Positions 8,185-16,128 of a stretch of 64,000 nt of DNA are shown here, one piece after another. The position numbers and the translations under genes are program-made. A model generated the notes under the pieces. It saw only the letters and a list, made by a program, of their open reading frames with translations, was not told the origin of the DNA and did no database searches. Origin of the DNA: Paenibacillus_AB hodogayensis (GTDB lineage: Bacteria; Bacillota; Bacilli; Paenibacillales; NBRC-103111); the NCBI RefSeq assembly GCF_039536325.1, contig NZ_BAAAYO010000007.1:62001-126000 (forward strand). The letters are read 5' to 3'. Every line of letters begins with the position of its first letter. The stretch's first letter is position 1.

Positions 8185-8471
8185 TGGAATCACCTCGTTT
8201 GTTTCTTTCCTGATTTCTTGCTATCGGCAACACGCCCTTTGTGCGGTCCGGAAGGGCGACGAATGGCTTGTTATCGTATAGAATGAAAAGGACAATTTCG
8301 CTTAGTGTACCATTGTTGAACGGTTCGAGCAACAGCGTGAAAGAAACGCGTTCCCGGTAAGGCTCAATAAACCCGATAACCGTTTCCATCGTCTATACAA
8401 TCAGAACCGCATTCTACATATTCGTCCATGAACCGACATGGAACGGGTTTTCCGGGAGTGAGTACTGCGCT

Positions 8472-9545
8472 ATGAAAGCTGCACCGACAAGACGACTATG
8501 GAAAAGAATAGCGATAGCTGCCGTCGCGGTATGCGGCGTTCTCGTTGCCGGAGCTGCGACTTATGCCGGGATTTTGGCCCATAAGGCGGATACGGCTCTC
8601 AGCCGGATTTCCGCCGGAGCGGGGGAAGGGGCGCCTGCGGCTCCGATCGTTCCCGACAAGGGAAAAGATCCGGCGATGAAACCGATGCTGTTCCTCATTG
8701 CCGGCGTGGACAATCGGGAAGGAGGCGGCGGATCGATGAACACCGACGTCATGATGCTGGCCGCCCTGAATCCGGAGCGCCGCGCCGCTACGATCGTCTC
8801 GCTGCCGCGCGACGTGCAGCTGAAGCCGAAGGGACTGTCGTCGCAGAAAGCCAACTACTATTATGCTTACTATTATAACAAAGATCGGAACGAGGCGATT
8901 ACGAATACGAAAAGCTTTTTCGGCGATCTTCTCGGCCTGCCTGTCGATTACATGGCGGTCATCAATTTCGACGGATTTCGCAAGCTTGTCGACGCGCTGG
9001 GAGGCGTGCGTCTCGAAGTCGACATGGACATGCGCTACATCGATGACGAGGACGGAACGAACATCAACCTGAAAAAAGGACTGCAGACGCTTACCGGCAG
9101 CCAGACGCTGGACTTTGTACGATACCGCAAATCGAATCAGGGCACCGCGGAGTCATCGGATATCGCCCGCAACGAGAGGCAGCATATCGTGCTGGAGCAG
9201 CTGCTCGACAAGCTGACGACGCTTGGAGGCATTACGCAGTGGGGAAAAGTGTTGGACATCGCCGGGCAAAGCCTGAAAACCGACATTCCCGAATCCGTCC
9301 TGCGTGATTGGATTGGCCAGTTCCGCCAGCTGAAGCCGGAGCGGATCGACTTCGTTCCGATCGACGGCAAGTGGGACAGTCCGTACATCGTTCCTGCGGA
9401 GAGCGCGGTGCAAGCGGCCGTTAACGCGCTGCGGGCGCAGCTGGAGCTGCCAGAAAACCCTTCGTTCCGTCCGGCCGACGTTATCGGAGTAGAGCGGGAG
9501 GAGACGCAAACGGTAACAAACGATACGTACCGCAAAAGGCCGTAG
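8472..9545 (+). CDS. LytR-CpsA-Psr (LCP) family cell-wall glycopolymer ligase
   Basis: A 357-residue membrane-anchored extracellular enzyme of the LCP family, which joins wall teichoic acid or other glycopolymers to peptidoglycan. One membrane helix spans about 10-33. The LCP domain begins with FLIAGVDNR (D80, R82), TDVMML and the core VSLPRDV with R113, all conserved lipid-phosphate-binding elements. The second signature is LDFVRYRKSN followed by DIARNERQ. The start is ATG at 8472 with GGGAGTGAG upstream. It is transcribed away from the PASTA protein, and both concern the cell wall, but they share no operon. Which polymer is attached cannot be read from the sequence. Confidence 0.92.
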   Translation: MKAAPTRRLWKRIAIAAVAVCGVLVAGAATYAGILAHKADTALSRISAGAGEGAPAAPIVPDKGKDPAMKPMLFLIAGVDNREGGGGSMNTDVMMLAALNPERRAATIVSLPRDVQLKPKGLSSQKANYYYAYYYNKDRNEAITNTKSFFGDLLGLPVDYMAVINFDGFRKLVDALGGVRLEVDMDMRYIDDEDGTNINLKKGLQTLTGSQTLDFVRYRKSNQGTAESSDIARNERQHIVLEQLLDKLTTLGGITQWGKVLDIAGQSLKTDIPESVLRDWIGQFRQLKPERIDFVPIDGKWDSPYIVPAESAVQAAVNALRAQLELPENPSFRPADVIGVEREETQTVTNDTYRKRP

Positions 9546-9547
9546 CC

Positions 9548-9572
9548 GAAAGAGGCTCGGCCTCTTTCTTTT
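9548..9572 (+). terminator. Terminator after the LCP gene
   Basis: GAAAGAGGC, TCG loop, GCCTCTTTC, then TTTT. A perfect nine-base-pair stem three bases after the stop. Confidence 0.85.
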
Positions 9573-9603
9573 GCTGCGGCATACCGTCTGTAAAGAATCC
9601 GGA

Positions 9604-10677
9604 CTACGATCTATCGATCGCTTCGGCCATCGTCTTGTCGGTCAGGTGGGCATAAATTTGCGTCGTTTCCGGCGAAGCGTGGCCGAGCTGATCCTGCGTT
9701 TTGTACAGATCGTTGCGGAGGTAATAATCGGTGGCGAACGAATGGCGCAGCTTATGGACGGACAAGTACGGCTTGCCGAAATATTTGGCGTATTTGATCA
9801 CCATTTCCTGAATGGCCCGTTTCGTCATGCGCTTGCCTTCTTTCGACCCGTTGGGAACCGTGAGAAACAGCGCTTTTTCTTTTTTGTCCGGGTTGTAGCG
9901 GATCGCCCGCACGTCCAGGTAAGCGGTCAATTCGGCGATCGCCTCCTGACGGAAGTAAACAGGGGTTTTAAACGTCTCGTCGTTTTTCCCTTTGCGGTAC
10001 ACGTAAAGGAGTTTTTTCTTCATATCCATATCTTCCGTGTTCAGATTGACAACCTCCGACACACGGAGTCCGGAGTTCAGAATCAGGCTGACGATGCAGA
10101 CGTCGCGGATTTTGTTCAGCTCGTAGGCGTATACAGCCTGCTTGTTTCGCGCCACGGTGTGGGGGTAGCCGATTTTTACATAGTCGATAAACTCGACAAT
10201 TTCCGCTTCCTGCAGCAGCTTGCCCTCCAGCTTGGCCGCCGTATCCTTCGGCTTGTGCGTCCGCTTGATCTCCACCTTGGCCATGACGTTCCGCTTGAGC
10301 AGCGGATAAAACTGTTCATCCTCGGCAATCTGGCTCAAATAGTGAAACAGCGAGCGCAGCGAGGACAGCTTGCGCGATATGGTCGTGCGCGTATTCGCCT
10401 GGTCCCGCTTGGTGGATAAAAACATCCGGTACGTATCGATATTTTCCATGCGGAGCTTTTCCAGAACGGCAATCGGCACGTCCTTCATGGCGGTGGCGTC
10501 GCACAGTCCTTCGGCCATCAGCCAGTTGAAGAACGTCTCATAGTCCCGCACGTACTCCAGCAGGGAGGAGGGGGATAAGTCAGGCAGTTTGTAGTTGACG
10601 AATTGCTCGACATACCAGGGCATGGACGGAATTTTTTTGTCCAGCTCCTGGCGGTCCTTTTGTTTGATGACGTTCAA
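9604..10677 (-). CDS. xerS: Tyrosine recombinase XerS-like
   Basis: A 357-residue site-specific recombinase. The catalytic residues are R205 (NSGLRVSEV), K229 (YRKGKND), H308 and R311 (VHKLRH), H333 (LGHAS) and the nucleophile Y342 (IYAHL). The N-terminal SAM-like domain contains MPWYVEQFVNYKL and TTISRKLSSLRSLFHYL, which matches the XerS group, and the length equals the roughly 356 residues of streptococcal XerS, the single recombinase that resolves chromosome dimers at difSL sites in those bacteria. The start is TTG at 10677 behind GAGGTGAGC. A small conserved-looking gene lies 43 bases upstream on the same strand. It is not next to phage genes, so a housekeeping or XerS-like role fits better than an integrase role. 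Confidence 0.88.
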   Translation of the reverse strand: MNVIKQKDRQELDKKIPSMPWYVEQFVNYKLPDLSPSSLLEYVRDYETFFNWLMAEGLCDATAMKDVPIAVLEKLRMENIDTYRMFLSTKRDQANTRTTISRKLSSLRSLFHYLSQIAEDEQFYPLLKRNVMAKVEIKRTHKPKDTAAKLEGKLLQEAEIVEFIDYVKIGYPHTVARNKQAVYAYELNKIRDVCIVSLILNSGLRVSEVVNLNTEDMDMKKKLLYVYRKGKNDETFKTPVYFRQEAIAELTAYLDVRAIRYNPDKKEKALFLTVPNGSKEGKRMTKRAIQEMVIKYAKYFGKPYLSVHKLRHSFATDYYLRNDLYKTQDQLGHASPETTQIYAHLTDKTMAEAIDRS

Positions 10678-10720
10678 CGAAAGCTCACCTCGCGTTCTTG
10701 AATCTGGCCGTCCGCTTCAT

Positions 10721-10945
10721 CTATATCGCGGGCGGTTCGCTGACGAGCGTAATCGTGAACGAAACCCGCTGCATTGTCGATTCGAGACCGGTGCGCATGT
10801 TCGCCCGGCCCTGGGCTTCCATCAGGTCGAAATATTTGTAGTAAATTTCCGCTTCCTCCAATACCTCTGTGCGATAAGGCGCTTCCTCGATAAAAAAGCT
10901 GCCGTCCGCAAGTTTGAGCACGTGGCCGTTTCGGATTCTGGACAT
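10721..10945 (-). CDS. Small protein of unknown function upstream of xerS
   Basis: A 74-residue protein starting at ATG 10945 behind GAGGTGATG at ideal spacing. The sequence is hydrophilic with an acidic middle (TEVLEEAEIYYKYFDLMEAQGRA within two segments) and no signal peptide or membrane helix. No family is recognised. It precedes the XerS-like gene on the same strand with a 43-base gap and no terminator between them, so co-transcription is likely. Codon use resembles its neighbours, supporting a real gene. Confidence 0.6.
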   Translation of the reverse strand: MSRIRNGHVLKLADGSFFIEEAPYRTEVLEEAEIYYKYFDLMEAQGRANMRTGLESTMQRVSFTITLVSEPPAI

Positions 10946-11060
10946 TTCGCATCACCTCGATTTCGTCGCTATATTCACTATAAACGATTTCGGGGCCAAG
11001 GCGAAGCCCGGACGAGAAAATACGGCTAATCGGTAGCCCTGAAATTTGTATATGGAATGA

Positions 11061-11089
11061 TTGACGATTAAATAAATATTGAGTATATT
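11061..11089 (+). promoter_or_regulatory. Promoter for the dioxygenase-HEAT gene
   Basis: TTGACG (11061-11066) and TATATT (11084-11089) have a 17-base spacer. The -10 lies inside an AT-only palindrome (TATATTATATATAATATA) that may help melting or bind a regulator. Confidence 0.65.
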
Positions 11090-11184
11090 ATATATAATAT
11101 ATTATGAATCATCCGACAGGAGGCGTGAAAAAGCGTTTGGTCAGCCGCACGGTCATACGTTCAGTCAGCAATGGAAAATCGTTT

Positions 11185-11198
11185 TGATAACGTTTTCA
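11185..11198. promoter_or_regulatory. Catabolite-responsive element (cre)-like site
   Basis: TGATAACGTTTTCA matches the CcpA cre consensus TGWNANCGNTNWCA at every fixed position. It lies about 95 bases downstream of the promoter -10 and 38 bases before the ATG, where CcpA would act as a roadblock. LacI-family repressors other than CcpA could also use such a site. Confidence 0.6.
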
Positions 11199-11235
11199 AA
11201 AAGGTATAGCACTGAACTTGGGGGAGGCATCCGCA

Positions 11236-12723
11236 ATGATCAATTCTGCACACTTGCTAACCGATGAACAGATGGCGCAATTTATCGCTCACGGTTTTTT
11301 GCAGCTTCAGACCAATTTTTCCGAGCCGTTTCATCAGTCCGTCCTGCGTAAAATGAATGAAGTGTATGCCAGCGAAGGCAATCTCGGCAACAATCTCGTG
11401 CCGCGCATCCCGGAAATTCAGGATTTCTTCGACCATCCGACGGTGAAGGGTGCCTTGACCAGCATTCTGGGGCCGAACTATATCATGCACGCCCACCGGC
11501 ACGGGCATTACAACCGTCCCGGCACGAGCGACGGGGGATGGCACAAGGATAACTACTGGGGCAATGAGAAGACCCGCAACCATGTGCCGTGGTCGGCGAT
11601 GATCTTCTATTATCCTCAGGATGTAACCGCCGATATGGGACCGACCGACATCATACCCGGATCGCAAAATCGCTACCACGCCGATACGGCTGCAGAGGGT
11701 AATCTTCCCGTCATCGGCAAGGCGGGTACAATGGCATTGATTTCTTACGATATATGGCACAGGGCGACGGCCAATACGTCGGCGAACGCACGGTATATGC
11801 TCAAGTTTTTGTTTTTCCGTATGGAGGCGCCCAAGGGACCGGAGTGGAACAACCGGAGAACCGTCTGGCAGACGCCTTCCGACATGCTGCCCGTCAAGGA
11901 CAATACGCTGCTCTGGAACCATGTGTGGAATTGGATGTCCGGCTCGCCGGGCTGGAAGGATCGCGCTGCCGGCCAAGCGGCGCCCGCCGCTTCGACCGAC
12001 GGCAAGTCCGATGCCGAGCTGCAGACAGCTTTGACCGGGGCAGACGAGAACGAGGCGCTTAACGCCGCTTATGCGTTGGCTGCTCTAGGCGAGAAGGGCA
12101 TCCCTGCACTGATCGCCGGGCTGGAGCATTCCGGTCCCGGCGCGACCGACCCGCTTTCGTTTTCCGTTACCCGGCTGTGCGCTCACGGGTTGGCGGCGAT
12201 CGGGGCGGCGGCGGTTCCGGCGTTAACCGAGGCGCTGGCCCGTCCGTACGCCAATAAGGACGTCCTCGGACAAATCGCCTTTGCTTTGGGCGAAATCGGG
12301 GAAGCGGCTTCTTCGGCCGTACCGGAGCTGCTCCCGCTGCTGAAGGACGACTCCGTCTTTATACGCCAGCATGTTGCCGAAGCGCTCGGCACGATCCGTC
12401 AGCCGGTTTCGCTCACGGTACCCGCCTTGAGCGAGGCGCTTGAAGACCGCGATCCATATGTGCGGTTCACGGCTGGTTTGGCATTGGCCCGGATCGGACC
12501 GGAAGCGGGGGCGGCCGTTCCGGCCTTGAAGCGTGCGCTCCGTCAGGACGATGTCGTGCCGCTTCTGTCCGCCCCGAAGGCCGATCAAGGTACGCGGTAC
12601 GTATCGGCAATTGCCGCGGCCGCATTACAGCGTATCCGCACGGATGAAGCGCTGGACGTACTGCTGCCTTATTTGCAGACGGCCCGCTGGTGTCCGGCTA
12701 CATCGAAAGCATCTACGTTCTAA
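11236..12723 (+). CDS. PhyH-type Fe(II)/2-oxoglutarate dioxygenase fused to HEAT repeats
   Basis: A 495-residue protein in two parts. Residues 1-245 form a phytanoyl-CoA-dioxygenase-like domain: GGWHKDNYW gives the iron ligands H103 and D105, and DIWHRATANTS the distal H175, with R186 placed to bind 2-oxoglutarate. Residues 250-495 are PBS-lyase-type HEAT repeats, each about 30-37 residues with an AVPAL / ALGEIG pattern (for example VPALTEALA, VPELLPLLKDDS, VPALSEALEDRD). HEAT arrays bind proteins. The start is ATG at 11236 behind GGGGGAGG. The substrate is unknown; the fusion suggests it modifies or is held to a protein partner. A cre-like site and its own promoter imply carbon-source control. 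Confidence 0.85.
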   Translation: MINSAHLLTDEQMAQFIAHGFLQLQTNFSEPFHQSVLRKMNEVYASEGNLGNNLVPRIPEIQDFFDHPTVKGALTSILGPNYIMHAHRHGHYNRPGTSDGGWHKDNYWGNEKTRNHVPWSAMIFYYPQDVTADMGPTDIIPGSQNRYHADTAAEGNLPVIGKAGTMALISYDIWHRATANTSANARYMLKFLFFRMEAPKGPEWNNRRTVWQTPSDMLPVKDNTLLWNHVWNWMSGSPGWKDRAAGQAAPAASTDGKSDAELQTALTGADENEALNAAYALAALGEKGIPALIAGLEHSGPGATDPLSFSVTRLCAHGLAAIGAAAVPALTEALARPYANKDVLGQIAFALGEIGEAASSAVPELLPLLKDDSVFIRQHVAEALGTIRQPVSLTVPALSEALEDRDPYVRFTAGLALARIGPEAGAAVPALKRALRQDDVVPLLSAPKADQGTRYVSAIAAAALQRIRTDEALDVLLPYLQTARWCPATSKASTF

Positions 12724-12790
12724 CACATTCCTTCCGCCCTTCGGCCGCGTCTGTAATCTGATGCGGGCGGTGGGCGGCCCACCTCACTAG

Positions 12791-12892
12791 TACAAAGTCA
12801 GAGCTAATCCTGTGTACTCCGGTAGGCACAATCCCTTGGGGTGCAAGGGATTCAGTTCATTCCAAGGATACCGTTTAAGGTCTGACTTTGTA
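12791..12892. mobile_element. Candidate MITE or structured element with terminal inverted repeats
   Basis: TACAAAGTCAGA (12791-12802) is repeated inverted and perfectly as TCTGACTTTGTA (12881-12892). The match continues imperfectly inward (AGAGCTAA against TTTAAGGTCT) and outward (CTAG/TTAG). An internal hairpin pairs AATCCCTT (12830-12837) with AAGGGATT (12845-12852), and CGGTA (12820-12824) pairs with TACCG (12869-12873). If the outer TA is a target duplication, the element is 98 bases with 10-base ends, as in IS630/Tc1-type MITEs. It encodes nothing. A GC-rich palindrome (GGTGGGCGGCCCACC, 12769-12783) just left may be the end of the previous transcript. Confidence 0.5.
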
Positions 12893-12953
12893 TTAGATCG
12901 ACAGTACCCGATCTTCCCGGCTTCTCACCCCAACCCGGACAGGAGTGTTTCTT

Positions 12954-14282
12954 TTGAGATTACCACGGATCCTTGTATCGGCAGCCTCTTTTTCATTGCT
13001 CGCTCTTTTTGTAAGCGCTTGCGGAAGCTCGGATGCGACAGAAACGGCGAAGAAGGAGCCAGCCGCACCCGAGACCCCGAAGGTTAACAACCAGCCGGTC
13101 ACGGTCAAGATCGCCGTCCATGCGGGCATCGTCAACGACGCCGACCTGAAGCGTTATTTTATAGACCCGGTCAAACAGAAATTTCCGCACATCACGATTG
13201 AGCGCATCAACGTCGCGGATAAAGGCTCCAGCCTCAACGAGCTGGTCGCGGCAGGAACGACGCCCGATATGGTCATCAACTACCCGTACAACCTGACCGA
13301 CCTGACGAAGCTCGGCATCGATTACAATATGGACGATCTGATCAAAAAACAAGGGATCGACTTGAACCGGATCAGCCCGGAATATTTGGAGTCGATCAAG
13401 GTTGTAAACGGCTTCAACTATTATACCGGCTTGCCGATGAACAACAATACGTTCGCCTTGTATTACAATAAAGATATATTCGACCGGTTCGGGGTGGCTT
13501 ATCCGAAGGACGGCATGACGTGGGAGGACGTCCGCGAGGTGGCCGTCAAGCTGACCCGGAACGAGGGAGGCGTGCAGTACTACGGCATTTTCCCGGATAA
13601 CGTGTACCGCGGCGCTTACCAGGCTAGCCTGCCTTTCGTCGATTTGAAAAACAATAAATCGGTATTTCAGACCGACGAATGGAAAAACTTGTTCCAGCTC
13701 TGGTATACCCTATACACGTTCCCGGGCGCGCCGATCATGCCGAAGGAAATGAACACGGTCAACGGCTTCAAAACCGGCCAGATCGCCATGTTCTCCGGCT
13801 ATTCCGGCCAATTGCCGGATCTGCTGTCCATGAAGGATCTGAAATGGGACGTTGTCACTTACCCGTCCAACAAGAGCGCCCCCGGCGTCGGGCAGCGGGT
13901 GGATTCGCCGATGATGTCGGTCACCAATACGAGCAAGGTGAAGGACGCGGCGATGCAGATCATCTCCGTCATCCTGTCGGACGAGGTGCAGACGGAGATG
14001 ACCAAAAACCTGCAATCGTCCGTTCTGAAGGACCCGAAAATCAACGCCCAATTCGGCAAAGCGACTCCGGAGTTGGCTTCCAAAAACGTCGTCGCCTTCA
14101 CGAAGCCGAAGGTCGCCGTACTGAAGCCGTTCGGCTTCGTGCCGGTCGGCAGCGCGGCGGGCATTCCGATCGCCGCCTTCACCGACCTGCTGTATGCCGG
14201 CAAGGACGTCAACACCGTGCTGCGCGAAGCCGACGAGAAAATGACGAAGGTGATCGCCGAGGAGCTGCAAAAAATCAAATAA
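12954..14282 (+). CDS. Sugar ABC transporter substrate-binding lipoprotein (family 1), orphan
   Basis: A 442-residue extracellular solute-binding protein. The lipobox FVSAC gives lipidated C23. The mature part has family 1 features: YYNKDIFDRFGVAYPKDGMTWEDV is the typical central segment. The start chosen is TTG at 12954, seven bases after AGGAGTG; the in-frame GTG at 12945 overlaps that site. No permease or ATPase gene adjoins it, so it must deliver its ligand, probably an oligosaccharide, to a transporter elsewhere. A clear terminator ends it, so it is a single-gene transcript. It resembles the binding protein at 51867 in several segments, pointing to paralogy. Confidence 0.9.
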   Translation: MRLPRILVSAASFSLLALFVSACGSSDATETAKKEPAAPETPKVNNQPVTVKIAVHAGIVNDADLKRYFIDPVKQKFPHITIERINVADKGSSLNELVAAGTTPDMVINYPYNLTDLTKLGIDYNMDDLIKKQGIDLNRISPEYLESIKVVNGFNYYTGLPMNNNTFALYYNKDIFDRFGVAYPKDGMTWEDVREVAVKLTRNEGGVQYYGIFPDNVYRGAYQASLPFVDLKNNKSVFQTDEWKNLFQLWYTLYTFPGAPIMPKEMNTVNGFKTGQIAMFSGYSGQLPDLLSMKDLKWDVVTYPSNKSAPGVGQRVDSPMMSVTNTSKVKDAAMQIISVILSDEVQTEMTKNLQSSVLKDPKINAQFGKATPELASKNVVAFTKPKVAVLKPFGFVPVGSAAGIPIAAFTDLLYAGKDVNTVLREADEKMTKVIAEELQKIK

Positions 14283-14286
14283 TCCG

Positions 14287-14318
14287 GACTGCGGCTCATC
14301 GGGGCCGCAGTCTTTTTT
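14287..14318 (+). terminator. Terminator after the binding lipoprotein
   Basis: GACTGCGGC (14287-14295) pairs with GCCGCAGTC (14304-14312), followed by six T. Confidence 0.88.
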
Positions 14319-14459
14319 CGCGTGAACGGAAGGAATCCGACAAGCGGCGGAGAATACAAAAAACGAACGTCTGATCGTTGCGAACCGATAACGGAGCGCC
14401 GGCTTGACGCAGCAAGAGCCTCAAGAGCGTTAGCTGCACACGGTAAGGAGGAAGTCATA

Positions 14460-14672
14460 CTGGCTAACATCGTATCATCGGGCGTCGTTATCGTATTGCT
14501 GGCCGGGGCCGGATGGCTGTTCGCCGCTCCCGCGAAGGCGGGCCGCAGACGCAGCGGCAATGGAGCCATAGTCCAAGCGACCGGCTACGCGCTGTTATTC
14601 CTGGCGGTCTCTCTGCTTATCTTCGAGATATGGCTGTATTACGATGGAATCGCGCACAGCCGCGATCATTAG
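14460..14672 (+). CDS. Small two-helix membrane protein, possible CTG start
   Basis: About 70 residues: a membrane helix (about 4-22, VVIVLLAGAGWLFA), a short basic loop (KAGRRRSGNG) and a second helix (about 35-56, GYALLFLAVSLLIFEIWLYY). AAGGAGG stands eight bases before CTG at 14460, and no ATG, GTG or TTG is in frame near it, so a CTG start is the best fit; the sequence upstream of it in the same frame looks noncoding. The function is unknown. It lies between a terminator and the MFS gene and has hydropathy typical of small membrane proteins. Confidence 0.5.
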   Translation: MANIVSSGVVIVLLAGAGWLFAAPAKAGRRRSGNGAIVQATGYALLFLAVSLLIFEIWLYYDGIAHSRDH

Positions 14673-14769
14673 GTTGAAATCGATAGAGCAGTCCGGCTCT
14701 CCCGCATGGGCAGACGGGCTGTTCTTCTGTGAGGCGTCGGTTAGCCGTTGCCGGACGCCGCAACACGGC

Positions 14770-14800
14770 TTGACACTTGAACGTTATTAGCTTGTATACT
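14770..14800 (+). promoter_or_regulatory. Promoter for the MFS gene
   Basis: TTGACA (14770-14775) and TATACT (14795-14800) have a long 19-base spacer, 33 bases before the start codon. Long spacers are sometimes tied to activator dependence, but none is evident. Confidence 0.45.
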
Positions 14801-14832
14801 TAAGGGCAGAGACAGGAAGAAAGGTGTGCATC

Positions 14833-16029
14833 ATGAAAAAGCTTATCTGGATGAGCTGCCTGTCGTATTTGGTCATCGGCATGGCGCACGTGGTGGCGGG
14901 AGCCATTCTGGAGCCGCTCCTCTCCAAGTACGGGCTCGATTACCAATCGGGCGGCCAATTTATTATGAATCAATTTCTCGGCTTCCTGGGCGGCGTGCTC
15001 ATTACGCCATGGCTGTCCGGCCGGATCGGAGCGCGTAATACGCTGCTGGTGGCTTTAGGAACCTTGACGGCAGCCGAAGCGTTGTACAGCTTGTTCCTTC
15101 CGTGGGGCTGGATGCTGGCGATCGCGCCGTTTGCGGGCTTCGGCTTTGGCATGACGGAGGCGATTATCGGGGCGGTCATTATCGAGTACGTCGAGGAGAA
15201 GAAGGCGTCGGCTATGACGTTTATCGAAACGTTTTTCGGCGTGGGCGCGCTCGCCATGCCGATCTTTGCCGCTCTGCTGATCAAGAACGGCATATGGGAG
15301 CTTTCGTTTCCTATCGTAGCTATCGTCTCGGCGGTGACCATGGTCCTTTGGCTGACGACGTCCTTCGGCCGCGCCGACGCCCTGATGGCCCGCAAGCCGC
15401 AGCACCTGCATAAAGACGCCGATCGTCCGGCGAAACTGCGCTATCCCGCTGCCGGCAGGCCGATTCTTCTGTTAAGCCTGCTTTTTTTCATGTTATATGT
15501 GGGCATGGAGATGAGCTTCTCCAATTACTTGCCTTCCATCATGATCGAACGGCTCGGGCTGCCGGAGGCGGGAGCGGCTTCGACAATCAGCATGTTCTGG
15601 GGGCTGATGGTGGCGGGGCGGCTAATCGCCGGAAGGATGGCGGAACGCAGCGGCTACGGGCGCTTTCTGCTGTTTTCTACGGGAGCCGGCATGCTATCCA
15701 TGATCGCGCTCTGTTTGACCGGGCAAGCGGGCTGGAGCCTGTTCCTTATCGGTTTGAGCGGTCTGGTCTGGGCCGGCGTATTCGCCGTTGGGCTCGTCTA
15801 CGTCAACCAGCTGCTGCCAGGCTTTACGGGAAGGACGACGAGCCTGCTCGTCGCTTTCGGCGGTTTGGGAGGGGCGCTGTTCCCTAAGCTGACCGGTTGG
15901 ATCATGGACAAGTATGATGCCGCTTCGACGCTGACCATGCTTGCCGGCATGACGGTCGTTATGCTGGCGCTGATGATTGCGCTCGCGCTGCTGGAGCGAA
16001 GACCGCAGCCCGACCCGCTCCGTTCTTGA
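14833..16029 (+). CDS. MFS transporter (12 helices), sugar-type
   Basis: A 398-residue major facilitator protein with 12 predicted helices. The N-terminal half has LSGRIGARNTLLVALGT between helices 2 and 3, a form of the MFS A motif, and GFGFGMTEAIIGAVIIEYV in helix 4. The second half begins near 215 (ILLLSLLFFMLYVGMEMSFSNYLPS), a pattern seen in FucP-like and YfkF-like sugar/H+ symporters and in some efflux proteins. The start is ATG at 14833 with AGAAAGGTG upstream; the earlier GTG lies in that site. It is a single gene with its own promoter. The substrate and direction are uncertain. Confidence 0.85.
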   Translation: MKKLIWMSCLSYLVIGMAHVVAGAILEPLLSKYGLDYQSGGQFIMNQFLGFLGGVLITPWLSGRIGARNTLLVALGTLTAAEALYSLFLPWGWMLAIAPFAGFGFGMTEAIIGAVIIEYVEEKKASAMTFIETFFGVGALAMPIFAALLIKNGIWELSFPIVAIVSAVTMVLWLTTSFGRADALMARKPQHLHKDADRPAKLRYPAAGRPILLLSLLFFMLYVGMEMSFSNYLPSIMIERLGLPEAGAASTISMFWGLMVAGRLIAGRMAERSGYGRFLLFSTGAGMLSMIALCLTGQAGWSLFLIGLSGLVWAGVFAVGLVYVNQLLPGFTGRTTSLLVAFGGLGGALFPKLTGWIMDKYDAASTLTMLAGMTVVMLALMIALALLERRPQPDPLRS

Positions 16030-16128
16030 AGAGGCGGACAAGCACTGCGTCGGCTGCCTCGAATGCGGGTAATGTAGCGCATAAGGTTAATCTTTCCAGC
16101 AAATACGGAACGGAAAGGAAGAGGACAG

